Shown one piece after another: positions 1 to 12,576 of a stretch of 64,000 bases of DNA. Numbering within the stretch: position 1 is the stretch's first letter; the number at the start of each line of letters is the position of its first letter. The DNA is from Apostichopus japonicus (lineage: Eukaryota > Echinodermata > Holothuroidea > Aspidochirotida > Stichopodidae): NCBI RefSeq assembly GCF_037975245.1, contig NC_092565.1, forward strand, positions 4,775,499 to 4,839,498, written 5' to 3'. Under the pieces are notes generated by a model, which saw nothing but the letters and a program-made list of their open reading frames with translations, was not told where the DNA came from and did no database searches. Position numbers and translations under genes: made by a program.

Positions 1-3000
1 CATTAACTTGTATCTTGATTGCTCTCTGTTTGGTTCTCCTTCATCTTAGTCGACTACAAAGTACAATTTAGTGTTGAAATATAATAGTTTAGAAGGCTCT
101 CAACTTTGCCCTTAGAGAGCTCATAAAATAGTGTGTTTCGTGTGTACATGTACTGAGATCTTTGCATTTGTATAGTAATGTGCCCATTTTGTGATGTGAT
201 ACCTACAGTATTACAGGCCAAGCAGTCTGCAAATGTACCACATGAACCTGTTGAAAAGGAGAGAAGAAAATCCTCCAACATTCGGTACCATACTGTACAT
301 TAGAAATAACTAAGTTACGATACACTTTCCTGTGAGCAGTTTGTCTGAATGGGGAGTGGGTGGGGGGGGGGATTGATTTATATCAAGTGACAATGCCACT
401 CAAGATTAACCAGGCTTTAAAGGGGCCTACGTAGGCTACACATTTTAAAAACAAAGTGCCAAAAAGGACACAATATCTTGATTGAACTTTATCAGAAGGT
501 ACTCACTATGTCAATTGGATTTTGATGAACATAACAGGTGCTGGGGGGGGGGGGGAATATGGGTGTTAGTCTGAGGAGATGCGATGATGGTTGGTCTGTG
601 TCCTGATGTTCCTTCTGCAAAGTAATTACTGAAAGAAGCAGCACAGATTCAACTTAGCCATAAAATTCCCACTATTAAAGAAAGGTGATCAGGCTTTGAA
701 GTTTGAATTATTGAAAATTGTTCGGGAGGTTGTGTTATCATTTGAACATGGGATCATACTGTTACCAAGAGTTTGTTTTATGAATCCTGACTTTTTGATG
801 GGTTCCTGTACAGAAGATTTTCTCCAGATACTGATTGTTTTAAAATGACGTACATTGTTGTGAATATCGTTAGAAAATGTTTTAAGCATTGACTTGTGCT
901 GACAGTAACTAAATCTCAGTGAGTATTGTGTAATCAGTCTGCCATGAATCTCAATACAGCTAATGCACAATACTAATGCACAATACAGCTAATGCACAGA
1001 TTGGTGATCAAACAGATAATCCATTAGTCCTATGTCAAAGACAAACAATTTCAAGACATGGTGTATATTTGTTCTTACACATGTATAAGTTCATACTATA
1101 AATAAAATATCACTGAATTAGTTTACCCCAATTAACACCTACCTGTGACCTACAGAGACACCTTTTTCTAAAATTTGACTTGAAAATGTAATAATTTTAC
1201 ATTTAACGGTGAGTGCGGCAATCGCCAGTTTGAAGTACTGTACTTCGGCTACATTTATTTAATGATGTTTTCGTGACGGTAATATTGTAGAAGATCTCGA
1301 CACTTTGGTGACCAGAAGTGTTGATAATTTCATGAATACAGGCAACTAGATGCTCAGCGTCAGAGATCTATATAATTAATACTGTACATGTAGTCACACA
1401 TGTATGATAATTAAATCTAGGGAATATGTATTGCCCCTCATTTGTAAGTTACATCCTTTACAAACTTCATTAATGTTGCCTCGTGGCTGATGGAGCACTA
1501 GCCTGTCTCTCGTTCATCAGTCCGAGTTTTCACCCACGCTTTCATCATCATGCAAGTCTCAAATTTTGTCATGGTGTGGCTCAGCTCAAAAGGGAGTGCT
1601 CTACACAAACATTCCTGTACGATCAAACGGGCACTTTGAGAAATATCAAAGCTCAAATCTAGGATCGGGAGAGCAGGTTGTACAGTAAGTGAAAGTACAA
1701 AAAGCTACAGCTGTATAGCTTAAGATGGATAGGTTTATTATATCAAGGACTATGTCAAAGTTATCGCATAAGACTTGTTCAAACAATTTACAAACATTTC
1801 TGCATAATTAATTAATAACGGCTGCTGCAATTCTTGAAAATTGCATTCTCTCTAGCCTTGATCATAATTCAGAAGGGGGCTTTTGTTTGGGGTAGAGATT
1901 GACACTCTATATCCTCCGAAATTAGTACATGGCGGCACTCTAGTAATATACTGTACCCTTCCAGGATCTATATACCACTCAGAAATGACTATTTTGTGTC
2001 CGGATTTTGATTATGTCTGTAAAGACTGATCTCCCAAAAAATATTAGAATGCATTCGACTACCTCGTACTGGATGAATGTAAGTCTGTTAATAAATACGA
2101 AACCTGGAACCTTGACGACCCACAATCCTTTCCGACACACCAGCAGTGTGGTCAGTTAGTCTGCTTGAAGGCTGATCTTACTGCTGAAGTGGTATTGCTC
2201 AAAATACGCTCTCTTTCTACAGAGTTCAAAGTGTTAGGTCTGTCTATATGCCCTTGTCAGGTACTTCAGGAAAATGGGCTTTCCATTTTTGGTGAGAAAT
2301 GTACGGGTACTGTAGCCTAGGTCTACGATAGGCCTACCAGAAGTAGAACACCTTCGTTGTTCTGCAAAAGCCTTTCTGCCAGTTCTTTATGTTCCAAATA
2401 TTGATATATCGATACGTTTTTGCAGCTTTTTCCATCTTCAATGCAGGTCTTGCTGTATAAGAGACATTTGGTATCATGATTCATCTCACTTCAATTTTGC
2501 TCGCTACTTTACACATGTTTCAAAATTGAACTGATTCATTTCCACATTATGAGCTTGTTGAATTCAAACCCGGTGATATATCTGCAGTGGGATGTACTGT
2601 ACTTTGTGTGTAAATTACACATTCTAAACTTTGAAGATTCTCTATTTATGTGTTTAGGTATTAATATAATTTCTAGGTATCAATGTAGAAAGATAAAAAA
2701 AAATAAGACTGATTGATTGTGGCAGTTTTTCTTCTTGTGCTAAAGGAATTAATTGTTAGACAGTTAACTTTTTTCTCATGTACAGAAAGCAGTATTATTA
2801 AGACAGTCGGTTGAACAGTTGTTTAACATTTTCTTAATTTGATAGATACTACGTCCTCCTTTTCATGATTTTCCAAGAGTCAAACACCTTTTTGAAGAAA
2901 TATTACCAGTTTTAGTGATTATTTCCATGTAGACCTCTCCAAAATGTTAGGGCGGGAAGAATAACAACTTGTGACTTATAGGTATAATCACTTTTCTGTG

Positions 3001-3384
3001 ATTTGCAGATCTAATAATCGGGGAATAATCTAGTGTTTTACAAGTTGTGTAGCAGTCTTGAAGGCTGTGGACTTTGTGTCTTATAAAATACTATGGTTAC
3101 CTGTGTACAGTACAAGAAATGTTAGGCATCTTGTACAGCAATCTGCCCATTTTCCATGCGATACTGGTTAAATTACTACTCCGAATTCTACCTGCATACA
3201 GGGTATCAATTACTGTAAACAATGGCAGCATATTGTTCAATGTTATGTCGTGTAGTCCCTCGGAAAGTTAAATGCCAGCCCCATTACTGTACACTGTGTA
3301 CAGTATCTAAGTGATTTTGTGAAAGTAAACAATTGAGCGGTATCAAAAATTCAAAATTGTCTCTCCAAATGGGTCCACATGGCC
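1..3384. other. AT-rich non-coding DNA, probably PPP2R2 intron 1 or upstream sequence
   Basis: No exon, RNA gene or complete mobile element could be recognised here. The stretch has G homopolymer tracts near 361 and 541 and many TACTGTACAGTA-like palindromes. I looked for the first coding exon of B55, which should encode roughly 26 residues with a Trp-Cys-Phe-Ser core, and did not find it. The stretch is therefore probably inside the first intron. Confidence 0.5.
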
Positions 3385-3392
3385 AATTTTTA

Positions 3393-4160
3393 ATAATATA
3401 ATAATAATAATAATAAATGAGACTTATATAGCGCCAAATCAGTAAACAAAAGTTACTGCTCAAAGCGCTTTACAAAGAAAGTAAATTAATTTACAAAAGA
3501 ACAAGTGAAAAAATGGGTCTTCAGTAGACTTTTGAAAGTAGAAAGTTTATAGCATGTTCGAATGTGATCTGGTAACTTGTTCCAGAGATAAGACCCAGAG
3601 TATTGGAAGCTTCTGTAACCATAGTTCTTCAATCGTGGTTTTGGAACAGTTAAAAACAGTTTGTTGGAGGAACGAACTGTGCGAGTTGGAGTATATGGCA
3701 AGAGAAGTTGTGACAGGTACACAGGCCGTTCAAGATGATGAGCACAGAAGGTGAGAAGTAGTATTTTATACTGGATTCTGTAGCTGATAGGTAGCCAATG
3801 AAGTTCCTTCAGAAGTGGGGTGGTGCGGCACTTTCTTCCTTTCCTTTTCACAATACGGGCAGCAGTGTTTTGGATCTTTTGGAGTTTCTTGATGGTCGAA
3901 TCAGGAAGGCCAAATAAAAGTGAATTAAGAAAATCAAGCTTTGATGTCACAAACGCATGGACGCAAGTCTTATTATCGAGGTAATTCCTCATCAAACGGA
4001 TTTTCCTAAGTTGCCAATTTGCAGAACGACAGAGATTAGTAACGTGATTTTCAAGTGACATGGTCTGGTCAAAATATGCACCAAGGTTTCTAACAGGATT
4101 TAAGGATTTTTTCCTTGCTTTCCTTGGCATGACCAGGTATTCCATTTTGGTTGTCCTAAG
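3393..4160 (-). mobile_element. 5'-truncated CR1/L2-like non-LTR retrotransposon, C-terminal end of ORF2 plus 3' tail
   Basis: The minus strand is open from 4388 down to a stop at 3486 (300 codons). From about codon 79 onward it reads like the end of a CR1/L2-type reverse transcriptase: KMEYLV, VRNLGAYFDQ, a KLDFLNSLLFGLP segment, ARIVKR, LLKELHWLPISYRIQYKI, PYTPTRTVRSS and LWNKLPDHIR. This is the region downstream of the polymerase active site; the FADD box and everything 5' of it are absent, so the copy is 5'-truncated and cannot move. After the stop there is the usual tail, read on the minus strand as GTAAAGCGCTTTGAG, then GGCGCTATATAAG, then an (ATT)n run at 3393-3416. The first 78 codons of the open frame probably belong to flanking DNA. 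The reading frame is intact across the homologous part, so the insertion may be fairly young. Family assignment is from remembered motifs. Confidence 0.85.
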
Positions 4161-7011
4161 TAACAAATTTGATTGTCCAAAAATATAGCAAAAAAAGCGT
4201 GAATTATTATTCACTGTAGGAGAGATCATGTGCACGTTTGGTGAATAGAAGGCCAGATTTGGGCCAATAAAACTCCTCTTCAGTTGGATCATATGAACTG
4301 TAGGCCTATGACAATTTTTGTGACAGAGGTAGATACCAATGAAAATGTTTACCGATCTGGGGTATGATGCAATCCAAATTTGATGCAAACAACCACCAAA
4401 GCTGTTGTTGTTTGCCTGGACAGAAATTTGGTCGTCTCGGAGGACTGAACTACGGTTAAAAATTTCTCCTGGTCCATTTTACGCTGGCTTTTAATAGATT
4501 TTCTACAGTCCTCACTGATGTGTCTCTAGTCGACGGGTTTCAGCAATGTTAGCAATCCTGGTGTGGAGTATACGTACCAAATGAATATTGAGTAGCGAAT
4601 AATTAAAAGAAGCTATTTTTCCATTTCATACCAGCAAAAACTAGAAATGCAATCAAACATGCAAATGATTGCTATCGAATGCAAATTTATTGAAATTTTC
4701 AACATTTTCTACTGCACAGTAAGTCTTCATGTGGCTTTTTAGACTATTTAGTATCCAATAACATTCAGGGAAGTATGTACAGTACTGTAGTGGACATTAT
4801 GTAATTAGCAAGATTTTTACTTTGCTCCTCTCAATACCTGTCTCTAGGTCTATGAACACTAGTCTATATGCACTTTCCCATCTACTGTACAGTACCTGAG
4901 AAGTTTGTCATGAATCAAATATTGAAGCTTGTATTGAGTTTCTGTGTACAAAAAAAAGAAAAGAAAGAAAAACTACTAGTGTTGGATTTGTGTACATACT
5001 GTAACAATCTTCCTGTTTTGCTCCTAGCATGTTATGTCATACCAACTCCGTCACACTGTAGGACTGTGTTAACTGTCTTGACTTGAACTCTCTGTAAATA
5101 GCTGTTATTCTTGTGGCGTATTTACTGTACATATATACGTAATTACCTAGCATGCACCAATGTTTTTCCATCACCATCTGTGTAGTTGATGTTGAGGGTA
5201 AGAACAGATCATCAGAAATGTCATGAGGTTTTTGTGGAATTATTTCAAGAAAAGCCTAAGGATAAGAATGAAAGGATTACAGTACAGTTCTTGTGTAGTG
5301 TTGATCATATCACTGTATACAGAAGCACTGTACTACTCTACTACTGTACACATAAGATGTATTTTAACGTCGAAGTGCTCTGCAGATCTGCACTAACTTT
5401 CTGATCACTCCTAGGTACCGTTTCCTATATACCATGACATATCTGTACAGTACCTCTCTGTTCCACTGTCATGAACAATTAGTCTCCAAACTCCAGGTAC
5501 ACCACCACCATGAAAAGGATGTAAACACATAGTGACTGCGTGAGCTACAGTACTAAGCGATATGTGCATAGTTCCTGATACTGTTTCTTTAGTTTCCATT
5601 AATTTATCGTGTGAAAGATTACATCAGATAGTAACAAGCAGAAGTTTACTACTGCATACTTGCATAGAGTTGATATTATTTTTATTTTGTGAAAATTGAT
5701 CCTTCTCAGAATGCAGGACAGGAATTGACATTTGACAACTTGACACCATACAGTTAAACTGTACGAAGAAAGAATTTGTAGAAATTTCTGCAGTCTGATC
5801 CACTACTAACACTTAATGTAACTACTGCTTAATGAACCTCTTCTTCTTCTTCTTTCCACTGCCTCCAATCAAACTGCTTATCTTCCAATCTACCTACATT
5901 AGGACAAGCTCTTTGAGCCTTAATGACAATCACAAACTGATAGAGATGGTGTTTCACAGCTCAGCATTTGTAGTACCAAATAGGGCAAATTTCTGCCAGG
6001 AGCTGCTGTTTAATATTGCTTTTGAGTTCAGGCGAAGAAGTAAGGCTGTGCGTGCGCGTGGGTGGTTGGATTTGGTGTGAATTCCTGAATTATGATTTGA
6101 CTGTATCCAAATGGAAGATTTAGAGGTCCCTACAGTAGGAGGCAGAGAGAGAGAGAGACAGACACATACATGCGCAACAGGGAAAACCTCAAGTTTGTTA
6201 GAAATGTTAAGTGGCTGTTGTGAACGAAAGGTCAAACTGTCCAACCGTTCTTTTAAGTATTTGTGTCTGTTTAATTAGCATTGAATGGGAAGTGAATTGA
6301 TCAGCTGACAAGTGGTTTACTTCAGCAGTATTAGAGATTCAAGTCAGTTTCTCATCAAGAGTCTTGTTACTAGTGTGAAGGGTATGGGTTAGACTTGGTG
6401 CTCCTACTGTATTACAAGCGGTACAGGAGCAGGCGAACTGTTTGTGGAGGCTTAAAACGAGAGAGAGAGAAAGTTTAAATTTGAATGTTTCTGAAGGAGC
6501 TGTTAAAAGATATATTACCATGACTTGATTAATTCAGAGATCAGTTGCCCAATTCAGTGTTTCAGTGTTGGACGAGTTTGGAAGTGTTTTTCTCTTGGGA
6601 GAGTTCAATGGTAAGGGTCTGGTTGAGATCAGAGCAAATTTTTATGGTCGGGTCCTAAAGATTTGAACTTATTTTCGAATGAAAGATGCGGAAGAAAGAG
6701 AAAGTGGGCATTGATCCGAATATGTCAATGGTGGTGCTGTGCTACAAAGTTACGAGTTCACTGTACATGTGTTAGATAGATAGAAAAGTGCAGTAGAAGG
6801 GATGAGACAGACTCTAAGAACAATGGAAACCAATTAGTCTTGGGGGTGCAGTAACTAGTATTTTCAACGTAGTGTCAGAATATAATATTGCTTGCTTGGT
6901 TGTTCCTAAGTAATAACAATAATTTATCAAAGCAAAGCAAACTGATATTACTGTAAATAGATGGAAACTGGGCAAATTGCTGTATACATGTATATACAGT
7001 AGGTATAATAC

Positions 7012-7092
7012 ACATAGCAGTTTTTGAATGCAGAAACCTTTGTACTATTCATAAGAGACAAAAAAAATTCCAAGCCTTCAAAACTGCTATGT
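7012..7092. repeat. Foldback repeat with CATAGCAGTTTTTG arms
   Basis: The left arm at 7012-7027 (acatagcagtttttga) is nearly complementary to the right arm at 7078-7092 (tcaaaactgctatgt), with one extra T in the left arm. The same arm motif forms a perfect hairpin at 17466-17509, so it looks like a dispersed small inverted-repeat family. Confidence 0.55.
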
Positions 7093-7150
7093 AAACATTT
7101 TTTATATGTCAAAGAAACCTTGCAAACATGTATCAGAATTTTTTGGGGGT

Positions 7151-7250
7151 TGGTAAAAGGGTAAATTGTACAGGTACTGAATAGTATACCTGATGCGTTA
7201 CAGGTAAAAGGGTAAATTGTACTGAATAGTATACCTGATGCGTAACAGTA
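7151..7250. repeat. Two-copy direct tandem duplication, about 50 bp unit
   Basis: The phrase beginning ggtaaaagggtaaattgtac and ending cctgatgcgt occurs twice in immediate succession. The second copy lacks the short 'aggt' insert present in the first. Confidence 0.85.
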
Positions 7251-7707
7251 TGACAGGATGTGATATTAAAGTACTTGACATGTCAATGGAAGACATTAAT
7301 TCTGGAAATCTGGTCAGCATTTAACTGTGATGATTGTACCACTCGGAAGTATTTCATTATTAAAGCAGCAGTTTGTTCTTGATTTTTGTAAAAAATAAAA
7401 ATCATTTTCCCCATGTACTTTAGCATTGAACTAAATTTTGTATTTTGTGTATTTTCTACAATCCACTCTAACTGTACCTGCCCCGACTCTACTAAATGCA
7501 CCCTCCCCATCTATCTACAGCGGCTTGATGACTGGTAACATTTTAGCACTGCTCCCCCAGGCCCCCCACAACCCTCCAGGTATGCATTCAGAAGGCCCTC
7601 TTGTATTCTTGTATTGAAAGTCGTATGTGGAACAGGACCGAATCTACAGTAACTCACTGGAAAATATTTGGTTTATCTTTTTTCTTTTTTCCCGTTTAAA
7701 TCTGCAG

Positions 7708-7805
7708 CTGATATAATTTCCACCGTAGAGTTCAACCACGATGGGGAACTACTAGCTACCGGGGATAAAGGTGGGCGAGTGGTTATCTTCCAACGAGAAC
7801 CAGAG
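7708..7805 (+). CDS. PPP2R2: PPP2R2 coding exon, visible residues 1-33
   Basis: The acceptor ctgcag ends at 7707 and the donor gtgag starts at 7806. The exon is 98 nt. Its first two bases finish an alanine codon begun on the missing upstream exon, and it ends on a codon boundary. It encodes [20 protein letters not shown] and the following GGRVVIF strand, the first blade of the propeller. The length and content match the second coding exon of the B55 family. Confidence 0.95.
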
Positions 7806-9662
7806 GTGAGACTCGTGCAGAATAACATTTATTATATGTGTACATTGCGATGTTCATAATAATTGTCTTTACGGTCAGAAGAAGTTCAGTGAGATTGAGT
7901 TCAAATTTTGAAAGGAAAAGTTAGTCGGACAATCTGGCAGATTCTAGCTAGCATTGAGTTAAATGCGATATAAGCTTACGTGCTACATTAACTGCAAAAT
8001 CCTCTTCATACAAAGGGAAAAAAAATGCTGACTTGAAAATGTCTTAATTTTTCAGATGTTTCATTTTAATTTTTTACATGTACATACTGTAATCATGAAA
8101 ATTGAGAATTTGATCATTTGAGTTTCTGAAGTGCGATGCGCTGGAATGGAAGCAAGCAAAAAATTGAGAATTTTGTGTAAAGTATCCCACAGTTAGCTCA
8201 TGTTGTCTGCCATTGTCCTACTAGATAGAAACTCTGCGGGTTAATTTACGGTAGGCAATTCACCTGTGCTGTGAAGTGCCTGCTGCTGCTGTTAAAGAGA
8301 GCTTAAGCCCCGTCACGTCATTGCAGTGACGTTTGTTGTAGTTCACATTCCAATCATTCATGATCTAGGTGCATGGTGTCCGGTAGCTTCTCTTACATCT
8401 GCACCTATGTAGGAGAGTAGAGAGAGTTAGAGAGCAAACCATATCCTGTCAATTCATCTCAATAGTATGTTTTTATGTACAGTAACACTATGTACTGTAC
8501 ATGTACAATAAGGGGAGATTTTCACAGAGTACCTCAAAAGAAGGGAATATAAATCATAAAATTACCGGTGGGGAAGTGAAGACAGACCGAGCATTTGTTT
8601 AAAAGTCTGAATTAGGAATATAACAAATCAAATTTGAAGAGTAAGGTTTAGTGCGCAAAGTTACTGTGATAGATATTGAGGGTATGCAGTGTCTTCAGAG
8701 GTTAACTGTAGTTGCATACATTTTATTAAAGATGGTGATAGTGTATATGGTTTAGTGCTTGTAGATAACCAACCAAACAATCTCAGTTGATGAGCAGAAT
8801 TTCTGAGAGTGCATGGTTAGGGGTTTTCTACTTTCATCTAGATTAACAGGAAGAATGTAGCTAGAGCGACATAGCTACTGTGATAACATGGGAAGAGCGT
8901 ATCTCTTGATTTCATCCTAGGGTGAAGAGTAAAAGGAAGAAAGTAGGGTTTTGTTAAGTGCTGTACATGACAGATAGTTAAATGCAACAATCAGTGTAGG
9001 TTTACTGTGTGTATTAAAGGATTTACTTTTTGAAAAGAAAAGCTCACATGTGCCTCAAAAACTGCATGTTTACCATATTCTCTTTTAATTCATTCTTTGA
9101 TTAACAAATTTAAATTACCCATTCTTAATATCATGAGTTGAGATGGTATTCCTCCCCCTCTCCCCTCATCCCACCCTAAATATGACAGATAGTAAAATGA
9201 TGGCCACGCAGGTTAAGACTTCAAGAAGGATGTTACTGCCAACCTTCTATCAAATTTCTTCAATTTCTTGCATTATGGTCCCTTATCAATGCCTGAGAGT
9301 CATTGTGATCATGAGATCGTCATTGGATGTATCTTTGATATCCCTTCAGCAATACTTTCTGTAGTTTGTTAACAGCTGAAAGGTTATGGTGAAGACCTTT
9401 TAAGTGTCTGTGCAAGAACAGTATTTATTGTGTCTCTCTCTGCACTACAATTGTCTTGGGTTGATATATGTAATAACAAAATAACACTTAAGTTTTGTTT
9501 GTTGGGGTTTATTGTAACATATTTTAGTATTTTCATTCAGGTGAGGTTTCACTTTTGATGTGGGTTAGAGTGGGAAAAAATGTTGGTTTCTCTGTAAAAC
9601 TGCTTGTTTTGTAGTATATCATGTTAACTTAAACATCCAATTTTTGTTCCTTTTTACAACAG
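7806..9662 (+). other. PPP2R2 intron
   Basis: A GT-AG intron with a donor at 7806 and acceptor ag at 9661-9662. Nothing else is recognised in it. Confidence 0.85.
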
Positions 9663-9828
9663 TCCAAGACAACTAGTCCACCAAGAGGAGAATATAATGT
9701 ATATAGCACCTTCCAAAGTCACGAACCTGGATTTGACTACTTGAAAAGTTTAGAGATAGAAGAGAACATAAATAAAATCAAGTGGCTGCCTCAACAAAAC
9801 CATGCTCATTTTCTACTTTCAACGAATG
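9663..9828 (+). CDS. PPP2R2: PPP2R2 coding exon, visible residues 34-88
   Basis: The acceptor acaacag ends at 9662 and the donor gtaagt starts at 9829. The exon is 166 nt, from phase 0 to phase 1. It encodes [34 protein letters not shown] and HFLLSTN, all strongly B55-like. The segment before GEYNVY is the least conserved part, as in other B55 proteins. Confidence 0.96.
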
Positions 9829-10164
9829 GTAAGTCATGAAAAAATTCCTACACCCTCCGAGCTCCCTGACGGTATCGTCACACAGGTTTTCTGAAAGGTC
9901 ATGCCGAAGTACGGCCGTTTCCTTCTTAAATTCGTTCTCAGAGGAATTTTGAATCATAATTTCACATGAAAGGGGTTTGAAGTGTGAATAAGATCTGCTT
10001 TATTAAAAAGTCGGATTCATGGTTCGGTTCCAGCGATTTCATCACAACGGTGCTCGTTTATTCTTCAACCGGTCGTTAACGATCTCTCGAAAAAAGAGAT
10101 TCAATTTTTGCATTGTTTTTAGAAAGCTGATCAAACTCTGTGTCCTCCTCCTTTTCCCTTCCAG

Positions 10165-10455
10165 ATAAAACAATTAAGTTATGGAAAGTTTCGGAGAGAG
10201 ACAAGAAATTTTGTGGCTTCAACCTTATAGAAGATGACGGAACTGATCGAGACCCTTCCAGCGTTTCATCCGTCCGGGTACCGCAGGTACAACCCATGGA
10301 GCTGATGGTGGAGGCTAGCCCCAGAAGAATATTTTCCAATGCCCACACATATCATATCAACTCTATATCTATAAATAGCGACGGTGAAACGTACATATCT
10401 GCTGACGATCTCAGGGTTAATCTTTGGCATCTCAGCATCACAGATCAAAGCTACA
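10165..10455 (+). CDS. PPP2R2: PPP2R2 coding exon, visible residues 90-185
   Basis: The acceptor ccttccag ends at 10164 and the donor gtatcc starts at 10456. The exon is 291 nt and opens with the last two bases of an Asp codon. It encodes [20 protein letters not shown], then [32 protein letters not shown] and [12 protein letters not shown]. The donor is placed at phase 1 because the next exon opens with the rest of an Asn codon before IVDIKPANM; reading on into gtatcc would break the family match. The donor is weak beyond the first four bases. From memory, vertebrate orthologues split this stretch over two exons of 113 and 178 nt, whose sum is exactly 291. Confidence 0.95.
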
Positions 10456-10938
10456 GTATCCTTTTTTTGTTTCTGATAAATTATTCCCTGATTTACTATA
10501 GTTCTTCTTGTGTACAACCTGTTATGGAACTGTGCAGTGGTATCGCAAGTCGGCCACTTTGCATAGCATTTTGGGATGCGAAGTCAGTTCAAACTATCTC
10601 CCTGCACTGTGTTTTAAAGTTGAAATTTGTCTCATTTATGAAGGTGTTTAAGAGGCATCGAAAGACCAAGTGTAGATGATAAGAAAGATTACTTACGAGT
10701 AAACGAACAATGGAAAACTGACTGGGAATGGAAATCTGACCCGGGAATCTGAACGGAAAAATGACTGCCGCTTTCTGGGCTTTCTATATCATATGAATCC
10801 TGGGGGGGGGGGGGATTTTGGTCAGTGTAGATGTAACTAGGGTGTAATCTCTGGTTACACTGTATGCAAGGTACTGTACTGTGGCATTTGACTGGCGCCC
10901 CCTAGTAAAGAAATGGCTGTATAGGGAGCGCCACCAAC

Positions 10939-11010
10939 TAAGGGCTGGATAGCTCATTTCATAGAGCGCTGGGCTCGGTAACCCAGGGGTGACTGGTTTC
11001 CAATCCCAAT
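10939..11010 (+). repeat. tRNA-derived SINE-like fragment
   Basis: On the plus strand, gggctggatagctcatttca and the following gagcgctggg resemble a tRNA acceptor and D arm (AGCTC...GAGC), followed by a CTGGG/CCCAG anticodon-like stem and a degraded T arm (ctggtttccaatccc). The T loop lacks the normal TTCGA core and the acceptor ends do not pair, so this is a tRNA-derived repeat or pseudogene rather than a working tRNA gene. Confidence 0.5.
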
Positions 11011-11939
11011 CTATCCATAACTTTCTCTGCTCTTCTTCCATTTTCCGAAAAAGAATACGCTTATCACATTCAAACATGGGATGAGCAGGTAAATTCAGCC
11101 AAAGAAATTGCAAAACATTTCCAAAACTATTGCGAAGAGGAGGCAAAACAGAGTTAAGGAAATGTGGGAACCCTAATATTGGCATTCTCTTTTACTTGCA
11201 AGGGGACTGCCTATTAAGCCTTGCCTGGAGCTGTTTCACTTACTGTTGTAGCAAATGAACCACTCAAGCAGTGGTGGACTACCACAGCGCTGCACCACCA
11301 GAAATCACACACTGTAAATATGAACTATTAGTTTGGTGGTATTGCTTTGTGCTATACCGACACTGCTGTGTCAAACCTTTTCCAAACTGTTTGGCTTAAT
11401 GGTTGATTGCTTTTTATCATCTCTTATAAGGAAAGAGCAAACCATACAGTAGGTTAATGAGGAATTTAGGAATACAGTGATATACAGAAAAAAACTACAA
11501 AATTATTGTTTGCAATACAATAGGCATTGTTCTGTAAGGGACCTGTGCTTCTGCCCTCTTGTGAGTCATCCAGACAGGGTCAGAAAAAAATAGGTTCAGA
11601 AAACATAGCAAACAAAAAAATTGTATTGCTAACTTACATACAGGCACACCCACTAAACAGGAAATAACGTCTGTCAATGTTAAAGACTGTTCCCTCAGTG
11701 TATTCACTGAAAGGTTTTACTCCAAAAAAAAATTTCCAAACTTTAACCCTTGCCATAACTCAAATGTCTCACATATTTTCAAAGAGTTCTCTGCATCATC
11801 AGAAAGGCAACCACCCCGACATGATAACGAAAGATCTTTTCTGATCGACAAACAGTTAATTAAGAAATCCTTTACCTCAAACAAGTGAAAGAAAATGTGT
11901 ACAGGAATGAGAAAAAAATGAACGATGCAAGAGATTATT

Positions 11940-11995
11940 CTTAAAAGCTGTGTCTTAAGCTGTATTCTAAAAGCTGTATTCTTAAAAGCTGTATG
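11940..11995. repeat. Short tandem repeat of an 'aaagctgtattctt' unit, about 3 copies
   Basis: Imperfect copies of (t)aaaagctgtattctt follow each other with a 17-20 bp period. Confidence 0.6.
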
Positions 11996-12411
11996 TCTAA
12001 ATCTCTCCATATCTCCCAGCTGCTTAACAGTGGTTTTCTGCCACAGTCTTTGGACAACATTTGACTCCCCTTCGAGATAATTACTGTATGTGGGCACCTT
12101 TTGGCGATTTCACAAGAGGAGCAGACAGTTGTCTGCTGTCAGTAATGGGTGATTTGAAGGGCGTTACAGCAAGTGGTAGGGTCACCGACAGCAAATTTCA
12201 CATCGGTGCTGTCGGTCAATTCGAGTCCAGGCGTTTCGCTTTCTTGGTGCTCTTTTTAGGCATATGTGAGCATTTTTTTTTGGAGAAATTATGCAACATT
12301 CTCTCCCCTCTATTTTGAGTTGCTTTCATCAAAAGATTTAAGATCTACGTCAGTTTGTGCTGACGGTTTTTGGTTTCATGCATTATAATCCTTGACAAAG
12401 TGCCCTTCCAG

Positions 12412-12576
12412 ATATCGTTGACATCAAACCAGCAAACATGGAAGACCTAACAGAGGTCATCACGGCGGCAGAGTTTCATCCTCAAGAGTGTAATGTGTTT
12501 GTTTACAGCAGTAGTAAAGGCATCATCAGGTTATGTGACATGAGAGATGCCGCCCTCTGTGACCAAAGTACCAAAA
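12412..12576 (+). CDS. PPP2R2: PPP2R2 coding exon, visible residues 187-240
   Basis: The acceptor cttccag ends at 12411 and the donor gtgagt starts at 12577. The exon is 165 nt, with two bases carried in and one carried out. It encodes [36 protein letters not shown] and [14 protein letters not shown]. The length equals that of the corresponding vertebrate exon as I remember it. Confidence 0.96.

Larger units (their letters stand above)
4201..7707. other. Probable PPP2R2 intron 1, 3' part
   Basis: No exon is recognised before the acceptor at 7706-7707. The stretch contains an imperfect hairpin at 7012-7092 and a 50-bp direct duplication at 7151-7250, listed separately, and a short GA-rich run near 6140. 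Confidence 0.5.
10456..12411 (+). other. PPP2R2 intron
   Basis: A GT-AG intron. It contains a G tract near 10802, a tRNA-derived SINE-like piece at 10939-11010 and a triplicated short motif at about 11940-11995. Confidence 0.85.

Noticed and set aside
1-7707. First coding exon of PPP2R2
   Set aside because: Looked for the conserved N-terminal segment and did not find it; probably outside the window.
10939-11010. Functional tRNA gene
   Set aside because: The T loop and acceptor stem are degraded.
10784-11185. 133-codon minus-strand frame
   Set aside because: It overlaps the SINE-like piece and a G tract and has no family motif.
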